DNA from: Microbacteriaceae bacterium
GTDB lineage: Bacteria; Actinomycetota; Actinomycetes; Actinomycetales; Microbacteriaceae
Reading direction: 5' to 3'
DNA: 6,170 nucleotides
NCBI GenBank assembly: GCA_030840185.1
Contig: JAUZFY010000324.1
Coordinates: 1-6,170, forward strand
Shown here: one piece after another, positions 1-5,112 of the stretch
How the letters are laid out: each line of letters opens with the position of its first letter
Numbering within the stretch: position 1 is the stretch's first letter
The notes under the pieces: model-generated
What the model was told of the DNA's origin: nothing
Seen by the model: the letters and a program-made list of their open reading frames with translations, nothing else
The model's database searches: none
Made by a program: the position numbers and the translations under genes

Positions 1-910
1 CGCAACCCTCGTGGTGCTGCTCATTTTCTTCTCGGTCGCGAGCAATAACTTCTTCACGTTCTCCAACATTTCGGGCATTCTGCTGTCGACGGCGGTGATC
101 GGCATCCTCGCCCTCGGTACGACTTTCGTGATTATCACGGGCGGTATCGACCTGTCGATCGGCACCGGAATGACCCTCTGTGCGGTGATGACCGGCATCT
201 TTCTCGTCAACTTTCACGTGCCATTTGCGCTGGGCGTCATCGGCGGCGTTGCCACCGGGGCGCTGATGGGACTCATCAATGGCGTGAATATCGCCATTCT
301 GAGGCTGCCACCGTTCATTGCGACGCTCGCGATGATGCTCATCGCACAGGGCCTGGCGCTCGTGATCTCCGGGGTTCGACCCATCTACTTCAGCGCCATC
401 ACCGGCTTCCAGTCGATTGCGCTCGGCACTCTCATTCCCGGGCTGCCGAACGCGGTGCTCATTTTGTTTGTTCTCGCCATCGTGGCCTACCTGCTTCTGA
501 GCAAGACCATAATTGGGCGCTACACCTTTGCGATCGGCAGCAACGAGGAGGCGACGAGGCTTTCCGGGATCAACACTCGTAAGTGGAAGATCATCATTTA
601 CACCCTCGCCGGAATCTTCACCGGTATCGCCGGTGTCGTGATCGCTTCCCGCCTCAACTCGGCCCAGCCGCAGCTGGGCGCCGGGTACGAGCTGCAGGCG
701 ATCGCGGCGGTCATCATCGGCGGCACGTCACTGCTCGGGGGCCGAGGCTCGATCATGGGAACCCTCATCGGTGCACTCATCATGAGTGTGCTGATCAACG
801 GCCTTCGCATCCTGTCGATCCAGACCGAATGGCAGAACGTGGTCGTCGGTTGCGTCATTCTCGTCGCTGTGTTCACGGACTCGCTCCGCCAACGACGGTC
901 TGCTCTCTAA
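1..910 (+). CDS. Sugar ABC transporter permease, RbsC/BPD_transp_2 family (5' partial)
   Basis: This is the inner-membrane permease of a ribose/xylose-type ABC importer. It would form the channel for the sugar delivered by the binding protein encoded downstream. The frame is open from base 2 with no stop, and the protein is already inside a hydrophobic segment at the window edge, so the true start lies upstream. About 302 residues are visible against roughly 320-340 in the family, so only the N-terminus is missing. Numbered from the GTG at base 11, the family motif GGIDLSIG is at 44-51. A PPFIATLAMM segment follows near 100. The cytoplasmic loop GSNEEATRLSGI (around 177-188) corresponds to the ATPase-contacting loop. 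The C-terminal IIGGTSLLGGRGS block is typical of RbsC. Most of the rest is strongly hydrophobic, consistent with 8-10 membrane segments. The ATPase is not in the window. The sequence does not reveal the sugar. Confidence 0.95.
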   Translation, partial: ATLVVLLIFFSVASNNFFTFSNISGILLSTAVIGILALGTTFVIITGGIDLSIGTGMTLCAVMTGIFLVNFHVPFALGVIGGVATGALMGLINGVNIAILRLPPFIATLAMMLIAQGLALVISGVRPIYFSAITGFQSIALGTLIPGLPNAVLILFVLAIVAYLLLSKTIIGRYTFAIGSNEEATRLSGINTRKWKIIIYTLAGIFTGIAGVVIASRLNSAQPQLGAGYELQAIAAVIIGGTSLLGGRGSIMGTLIGALIMSVLINGLRILSIQTEWQNVVVGCVILVAVFTDSLRQRRSAL

Positions 911-911
911 C

Positions 912-978
912 TTCCGATCTCCGCCCCGGTCGTGGCGGTCCCGGTGGCCGGAACCCCCGCTCGGCGAAAGGATCGGAA
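912..978. repeat. 8-bp inverted repeat enclosing smaller hairpins, just after the permease stop
   Basis: TTCCGATC (912-919) and GATCGGAA (971-978) are perfect inverted repeats separated by 51 nt. The intervening sequence holds a nested CCGCC/GGCGG hairpin (921-925 with 934-938). The structure starts two bases after the permease stop codon. It could stabilise the 3' end of the permease message or attenuate read-through into the binding-protein gene. There is no T-tract, so it is not a classical intrinsic terminator. The function is inferred; only the complementarity is seen. Confidence 0.35.
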
Positions 979-988
979 ATCGATTTCC
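975..988. promoter_or_regulatory. Putative LacI/GalR-family operator upstream of the binding-protein gene
   Basis: GGAAATCGATTTCC is a perfect 14-bp palindrome with a central CG. It fits the GnAAnCGnTTnC core typical of LacI/GalR-family operators. It lies 129 bp before the start codon of the substrate-binding protein and after the permease gene, so it suggests a separately controlled promoter for the binding protein. Sugar ABC loci of this kind are often controlled by LacI-family repressors, but no regulator gene is visible here. I found no convincing -35/-10 pair. TTGTAT (1018-1023) with GAATTA (1042-1047) at 18-bp spacing is the least bad candidate. Confidence 0.4.
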
Positions 989-1073
989 AGCCCGGGAATC
1001 CAGGAAAGGTAACGATCTTGTATCTACATGTATTTGCGGGGGAATTAGCCGCTGGGCGTAACTAGCATGGCCG

Positions 1074-1093
1074 AACCAGCAAAGCCGCTGGTT
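1074..1093 (+). repeat. Small hairpin in the leader of the binding-protein gene
   Basis: AACCAGC (1074-1080) and GCTGGTT (1087-1093) form a perfect 7-bp stem with a 6-nt loop. It sits 14 nt before the Shine-Dalgarno sequence of the binding-protein gene. The 9-mer AGCCGCTGG occurs at 1047-1055 and again at 1083-1091, so CCAGC (1076-1080) could pair with either copy. The likeliest role is protecting the 5' end of an abundant message. A regulatory switch is speculative. Confidence 0.3.
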
Positions 1094-1107
1094 GCCGATC
1101 AAACAAT

Positions 1108-1111
1108 GGAG
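1108..1111 (+). promoter_or_regulatory. Shine-Dalgarno sequence that decides the binding-protein start
   Basis: GGAG is 6 nt before the ATG at 1118, an ideal spacing. The alternative in-frame ATG codons at 1067 and 1106 lack such a site and would put extra charged residues ahead of the signal peptide, so 1118 is preferred. Confidence 0.75.
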
Positions 1112-1117
1112 TTTTTG

Positions 1118-2119
1118 ATGAAAAAAGGCAGGATATTCGCCCTCCTCGCGGGCGCGGCGGTATTTGCGGCGTCCATCACCGGCTGTGCCGGCGGAGGGAG
1201 CACAAACACAGGAAACCCGGGCGCGAGCAGCGGCAGCGGCGGCGGCAAACCGTACATCGCGCTCGTGTCCAAGGGATTCCAGCACCAGTTTTGGCAGGCG
1301 GTCAAGAAGGGCGCCGAGAGGAAGGCGAGCGAACTCGGCGCGCGAGTCACATTCGACGGCCCAGCCGCCGAGACCGAGGTGGACAGCCAGCTGCAGATGC
1401 TCCAGGCCGCCATTGACAAGAAGCCGGACGCGATCGGATACGCGGCGCTCGACCCCAAGGCGTGCATCCCCCTGATCGACTCGGCGAAGGCGGCCAAGAT
1501 CCCGGTCGTGCAGTTCGACGCTGGTTGTGACACCAACTACCCGGTGAGCATCGCGAAGACGGATAGCCTTGCGGCAGGCTCGCTCGCGGCCGATCACATG
1601 GCCCAGCTCATCGGCAAAAAGGGCGAGGTCGCAGTCATCGGTCACAGCCAGATCAACTCCACCGGTGTTGAGCGGCGGGACGGCTTCGTCAACCAGATGA
1701 AGAAGAAGTACCCCGGCGTTAAGATCGTCGATATCCAGTACGGCGATGGTGACCACCTGAAGTCCGCGGATATCGCCAAGGCGATGATCGGCAGTCACCC
1801 GAACCTCAAGGGGCTGTACGGAACCAACGAGGGTTCGGCAATCGGCATCGTTGACGCGGTTGGCGAACTCGGGCTGAAGCCCGGCAAGCTCACGGTGATC
1901 GGGTTCGACTCCGGGCAGGCGCAGATCGATGCGATCAACAACGGTTTGATGGCCGGAGCAATCACGCAGAACCCCATCGGGATCGGCGAGCAGACGGTGC
2001 AGGCGGCCTGGGACACCATCCACGGGAAGTCGGTCAAGAAAGTGATCGACACCGGCTTCTTCTGGTTCGATAAGACGAACATGAACGACCCGAAGATCGC
2101 GGCGGTGCTCTACAAGTAG
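1118..2119 (+). CDS. Sugar ABC transporter substrate-binding lipoprotein (Peripla_BP_4 / RbsB-like)
   Basis: This 333-residue extracytoplasmic receptor captures the substrate and delivers it to the adjacent permease. The N-terminus is a lipoprotein signal: MKKGRIF charged start, hydrophobic stretch 8-20, and lipobox ITGC with the lipidated Cys at 23. A Gly/Ser/Asn-rich tether covers about 24-43, and the binding-protein fold starts near KPYIALV (44-50). By analogy with ribose-binding protein, likely ligand contacts are the aromatic pair F58/W59, D134, R187 (in ERRDGF), N237 (in YGTNEG), D264 (in GFDSG) and Q284 (in TQNP). These assignments come from motif alignment by eye and imply a monosaccharide-sized hydroxylated ligand. 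Cys117 and Cys137 could form a disulfide. It is in the same direction as the permease but 207 nt downstream, with its own leader, so it may be transcribed separately and more strongly. The ligand is unknown. Confidence 0.95.
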   Translation: MKKGRIFALLAGAAVFAASITGCAGGGSTNTGNPGASSGSGGGKPYIALVSKGFQHQFWQAVKKGAERKASELGARVTFDGPAAETEVDSQLQMLQAAIDKKPDAIGYAALDPKACIPLIDSAKAAKIPVVQFDAGCDTNYPVSIAKTDSLAAGSLAADHMAQLIGKKGEVAVIGHSQINSTGVERRDGFVNQMKKKYPGVKIVDIQYGDGDHLKSADIAKAMIGSHPNLKGLYGTNEGSAIGIVDAVGELGLKPGKLTVIGFDSGQAQIDAINNGLMAGAITQNPIGIGEQTVQAAWDTIHGKSVKKVIDTGFFWFDKTNMNDPKIAAVLYK

Positions 2120-2135
2120 CACAGCCTCAATCGGC

Positions 2136-2170
2136 AAGAGGCCCCTCCCGGTAATGGGATGGGGTCTCTT
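2136..2170. terminator. Strong hairpin, probable bidirectional terminator between convergent units
   Basis: AAGAGGCCCCTCCC (2136-2149) pairs with 2156-2170 through 14 base pairs (one G-T) with a single bulged T, around the 6-nt loop GGTAAT. It starts 17 nt after the binding-protein stop and lies about 60 nt past the stop of the convergent phosphotriesterase-family gene. The + strand stem ends in TCTCTT, only a weak T-rich tail, and the - strand has no T-tract at all. This is common for hairpin terminators in high-GC actinobacteria. The remaining sequence up to 2231 shows only weak short inverted repeats. Confidence 0.75.
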
Positions 2171-2231
2171 GACGTCTCGGGCACGATCGAACCGAGGCCG
2201 ATGAGTGCCGGTGGGCCGGGCTCGCGCTGCC

Positions 2232-3188
2232 TCAGCGAGACCAAGGCAGGAATCGCTGCGGATTGGTGAGGATGCGATCGACGAGTTCGACCCCGATCCG
2301 TTCGACCAGCCGCGGAACGTAGTGCGAGCCGAGGTAGCCGAGTCCAGGCATGCCTCCGTAGGAAACGTAGCGGCTTCGCCTCGCGACGTCGGCGCCGAGC
2401 AGAATCGCGTCGCCGGCTCCGGCCTCCACGACCAGCTCGGTGAGATCGAGCAGTTCCGCTTCGCTGCGGATGCGCGGCCGGGCGATTCCGTCGTAGCCGA
2501 GCCAGGCCCCCCGGGCCGCGAGCTGGAGGTGCAGCGCGGGATTGGGATCCCGATCGGCGTGCGCGAGCACCACGCGATTCGGCGACACCCCGAACTGTTC
2601 GAGCAGATCGAGTACCTCATTCGCCGCGGTGCAGAACTCGAGATGCACCATGACCGGTGCGCCGGTCTCGAGGTGGGCGAGTGCGGCGGCCCGAAGGGTC
2701 TCGCGCTCGAACTCGCTGATCGACCAGTAGCCGATTCCCGTCTTCACCAGTCCGGCCCGAATCGGAGTGCCTGCCGCGGTCATGGCCGGGGCGATCTCTC
2801 GACCGGATTCGTCATCCACCGGCATTCCCACCAGCAGGTCGCCGAGGTATCGACTCGCCCGCTGCTCGCCGTCGAGTCGGCGAAGCGGATGCTGTGGGCC
2901 GTAGTGGGCGTCCCGATGCGTTCCGGTTGCCGCGACGACGTGGAGCCCGGTCGACTCGCTGATCCTGGCTACCGCCTCCGGCCGCCGGCCCAGACCGATC
3001 GGTGTGGCATCGATCATCGAATCGAACCCGCTCGAACGCAGCGTCCCGGCCTCCACTCCGGACGCACCCTCGTCATCGAGGTCGTCCCCCGGCAGCAGCG
3101 GCGAGGCCTGGAACAGGTGCTCGTGATAATTCACCCGACCGAGGCTCGCGGCGGCCACGTCGCCGAGTACCGTTCGGACCGTGGTCAC
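2232..3188 (-). CDS. Phosphotriesterase-family metal-dependent hydrolase, probable sugar lactonase
   Basis: This 318-residue TIM-barrel amidohydrolase of the PTE/Php family keeps the full binuclear metal set. H22 and H24 are in YHEH, K149 is in GLVKTG (the bridging, normally carboxylated lysine), H182 is in VMVHLE, H210 is in VLAHADRD and D267 is in LLGADVAR. The N-terminal TVLGDV...G...HEH block matches the family's usual start and supports the GTG start at 3188. That GTG overlaps the upstream stop as GTGA, and there is no clear Shine-Dalgarno, so translation probably depends on coupling. Family members in sugar operons, such as Listeria Lmo2620, hydrolyse sugar lactones or phosphosugar lactones; organophosphate hydrolysis is a specialised activity. 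Lactone opening within the pathway of this operon is therefore inferred from context. It is the last gene of the operon, facing the terminator. The family assignment is firm; the substrate is unknown. Confidence 0.92.
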   Translation of the reverse strand: MTTVRTVLGDVAAASLGRVNYHEHLFQASPLLPGDDLDDEGASGVEAGTLRSSGFDSMIDATPIGLGRRPEAVARISESTGLHVVAATGTHRDAHYGPQHPLRRLDGEQRASRYLGDLLVGMPVDDESGREIAPAMTAAGTPIRAGLVKTGIGYWSISEFERETLRAAALAHLETGAPVMVHLEFCTAANEVLDLLEQFGVSPNRVVLAHADRDPNPALHLQLAARGAWLGYDGIARPRIRSEAELLDLTELVVEAGAGDAILLGADVARRSRYVSYGGMPGLGYLGSHYVPRLVERIGVELVDRILTNPQRFLPWSR

Positions 3189-4153
3189 CGGGTTGCCAAG
3201 GCGGACTCCGAGAGCTTGGCCACGACCGCGTCGGTGAGCGTAAGGCCGAACACCTCCGCAATCACTTGCGACCAGCCGTGAATGAAGTAGCGCCAGCCGT
3301 CGACCACGACGAGATCGGCGCTCTGGCGTTGCCGGTTCGCCTGCGCCAGGAATTCGAGGCTCCCGCGGTAGTTGAATTCCCAGACCAGCGCGCGTCGGGG
3401 GAAGACGGCCTCGTCGGGCAGCGGCGATCCCGGCCGGTCTTTGCCGAGCCCGCTCGCGTTGACGATGAGACTGCCCGATGGCGCCGCGCCGACGAGCGCG
3501 GACGACACCTCGGGCCGGGTAGCCAGCACGTATCGCACGAGGGACTCCGGCGTCCCGCGGCGCCGGTGGACCTCGCGCAGGTGGTCGAGTCGGCGCTGGC
3601 TGGTGTCGGTGACGATGATCGCGGCTGGGGCATCAGTACGTTCGGCCAGAGCCCAGGTCAGGGCCGTTCCCGCACCTCCCGCCCCGAGGCAGATCGCTTG
3701 CGCGCCGCTTCGCGCAAAGTGATCCGGCGGCAGGAATTCGTTCGCGGCGAGAGCCACCGTGATCGGGTCCTTGGCGTGACCGATCAACCGCCCGTCGCGC
3801 TTCGAGATGCTCGAAACCTCACCGCATAACGTGCTGAACTCGTCGAGCTCGTCGAAGAGATCGCTCGCCGCGCCAAAGAGGGCCATCTTGTGCGTCGTGA
3901 CCAGGGCGCCAAGATGGCGCCGGTCGTCGCGGATTTTGACGATCAGGTCACGGTATTGTGCCGCGGTGGCATCCATCGGAAGATCATGCCCGATCAACGT
4001 CCGTGTCGGCAGATTCAGGATCTCCGCCCAGGTTGGGAAGATCTTCATGATTGAAGACTCCGTCGTGCTCACGCCGATGAAGCCGAGATACCCGTTCACG
4101 TCGGCACCGGCGAGGATGCGGGCGACGGGAAGAGAAGATAGACGCTCCGTCAT
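3185..4153 (-). CDS. Shikimate dehydrogenase-like oxidoreductase, divergent
   Basis: This 322-residue protein has the two-domain shikimate/quinate dehydrogenase fold. The N-terminal substrate domain includes GFIGVSTTESS (24-34) and VTTHK (85-89), whose K89 aligns with the catalytic Lys of VTIPHK. D129 in GHAKD aligns with the catalytic Asp of GxNTD. The Rossmann part has GAGGAG (157-162), and D183 after the second strand suggests NAD rather than NADP. NASGLG (232-237) and the DGWRYFIHGWSQ segment (285-296) correspond to the usual C-terminal blocks. Several shikimate contacts differ: the usual NT of AVNT is S114-S115, and the NT of NTD is A127-K128. It is therefore probably not a biosynthetic AroE. 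I infer that it oxidises or reduces a cyclitol, sugar or sugar acid in this pathway. It starts 2 nt after the stop of the hydroxyacid dehydrogenase gene and overlaps the next gene by 4 nt. A later in-frame Met at residue 36 would lose the conserved N-terminal block. Confidence 0.88.
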   Translation of the reverse strand: MTERLSSLPVARILAGADVNGYLGFIGVSTTESSIMKIFPTWAEILNLPTRTLIGHDLPMDATAAQYRDLIVKIRDDRRHLGALVTTHKMALFGAASDLFDELDEFSTLCGEVSSISKRDGRLIGHAKDPITVALAANEFLPPDHFARSGAQAICLGAGGAGTALTWALAERTDAPAAIIVTDTSQRRLDHLREVHRRRGTPESLVRYVLATRPEVSSALVGAAPSGSLIVNASGLGKDRPGSPLPDEAVFPRRALVWEFNYRGSLEFLAQANRQRQSADLVVVDGWRYFIHGWSQVIAEVFGLTLTDAVVAKLSESALATR

Positions 4154-4155
4154 GG

Positions 4156-5112
4156 TCAGAGCCCCGGGCCGACCGGGTTCGGCGGCGCCATCCCGTCGAG
4201 TACGGCGAGAACGTTATCGACGGCCATCGATCCCATCGCATCAATGGCCTCGGTGGTTTGAGCGCCGAAGTGCGGCGTCACGATGACGCGGTCGGCGAGG
4301 TCCCGCGCGAGCAGGGCGGATGATTCCGCTCGGGTGTCGCCGCGTAGGGTGTCGGCGGCGAAACCAGACACCGTCCCCTCCCGCATCGCGTCGGCGATGG
4401 CCTGCTCGTCCACGAGTTCCGGCCGGGCCGTGTTGACGATGACGACGCCGCCCTTGGCTGCCGTCAGCCACTCGCTGTCGACGATCGTTGCCCCGCCGGG
4501 GGCGTGGAGGCTCACCAGGTCGGCGCGGGAGGCAAGCTCGTCGAAACCGATCGGTGAGGCGCCGGCCGCCGCAACGTCGTCGTCACTCAACCACGGGTCG
4601 TTCGCGAGAATGGTCGAACCGAATCCGGAGAGCCGGCGCGCGACACCTTGGCCGATGCGGCCGAACCCGACGATCCCGATGGTGAGCGCGCCGAGTTCGC
4701 GCCCGCGGATCACCGACCAGTCGCCGAGCCGCACGCGTCGATCGCCCTCGGTGGTGTGGCGAAGCACCGCAAGCATGAGGCCGATGGCGTGGTCGGCCAC
4801 CGCTGCGGAATTCGCGCCGGGGGTGTTCGTGACGACTATTCCGCGTTCGGCCGCCGCCTCGACATCCACCGCATCGAAGCCGACCCCGTACCTCGCGACC
4901 ACCCGGAGCCGCGGGGCTGCGTCAAGGTGTGCCGCGGTCACCGGGCCCGTTCCGGCGACCCACGCGACAGCCTCGTGGAGAGCGGCGGCGAGACGGTCGA
5001 GATCGTGGTCGGCGGGACCGGTGATCACGTCGTGGCCGGCCGACCGAAGGCGGGCAACCAAGTCTACCGATCCGGCGGAAAACGAGCGGCTCGTGGCCAG
5101 GATGCTCGGCAT
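4156..5112 (-). CDS. D-isomer-specific 2-hydroxyacid dehydrogenase (SerA/phosphoglycerate dehydrogenase-like)
   Basis: This 318-residue cytoplasmic enzyme would interconvert a 2-hydroxyacid and a 2-oxoacid using NAD(H). The catalytic domain includes VARYGVGFDAVD (72-83). The nucleotide-binding motif GFGRIG is at 149-154, with D172 after the second strand favouring NAD. The catalytic Arg is R230 in NTARPELVDE and the catalytic His is H281 in TPHFGA. The usual DVFExEP-type block reads DTLRGDT (254-260), so the Glu that pairs with the His appears to be D259, or it may be displaced to E263. It lacks the C-terminal regulatory domain of long SerA proteins, so a catabolic sugar-acid dehydrogenase is more likely than serine synthesis. 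Its ATG overlaps the kinase stop by one base (TGATG), with GGGA about 5 nt upstream of the start. The substrate is not determined. Confidence 0.93.
   Translation of the reverse strand: MPSILATSRSFSAGSVDLVARLRSAGHDVITGPADHDLDRLAAALHEAVAWVAGTGPVTAAHLDAAPRLRVVARYGVGFDAVDVEAAAERGIVVTNTPGANSAAVADHAIGLMLAVLRHTTEGDRRVRLGDWSVIRGRELGALTIGIVGFGRIGQGVARRLSGFGSTILANDPWLSDDDVAAAGASPIGFDELASRADLVSLHAPGGATIVDSEWLTAAKGGVVIVNTARPELVDEQAIADAMREGTVSGFAADTLRGDTRAESSALLARDLADRVIVTPHFGAQTTEAIDAMGSMAVDNVLAVLDGMAPPNPVGPGL

Noticed and set aside
1025..1032. TACATGTA palindrome in the binding-protein leader.
   Set aside because: It is only 8 bp with no extension in the flanks and no match to a known operator core.
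1018..1047. TTGTAT and GAATTA as a sigma-70-like promoter for the binding protein.
   Set aside because: The -10 match is poor and the 18-bp spacing is slightly long. It is kept only as a possibility in the operator entry.
1067..1117. A 17-residue longer N-terminus for the binding protein from ATG 1067.
   Set aside because: It would place charged residues before the lipoprotein signal peptide, while ATG 1118 has GGAG at ideal spacing.
2221..2239. A small bulged hairpin over the stop codon of the PTE-family gene.
   Set aside because: Seven base pairs with a 2-nt bulge and no T-tract are expected by chance in GC-rich DNA, and the stronger hairpin at 2136-2170 lies just downstream.
728..2620. 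A 630-codon open frame on the - strand running opposite the permease end, the binding protein and the end of the PTE-family gene.
   Set aside because: Its translation is rich in Arg, Asp and low-complexity runs with no family motif, and it overlaps well-supported genes throughout. In GC-rich DNA such antisense frames stay open by codon bias.
2205..3281. A 358-codon open frame on the + strand opposite the PTE-family gene.
   Set aside because: It mirrors a gene that has all its metal-binding residues, and its product has no recognisable motif or ribosome binding site.
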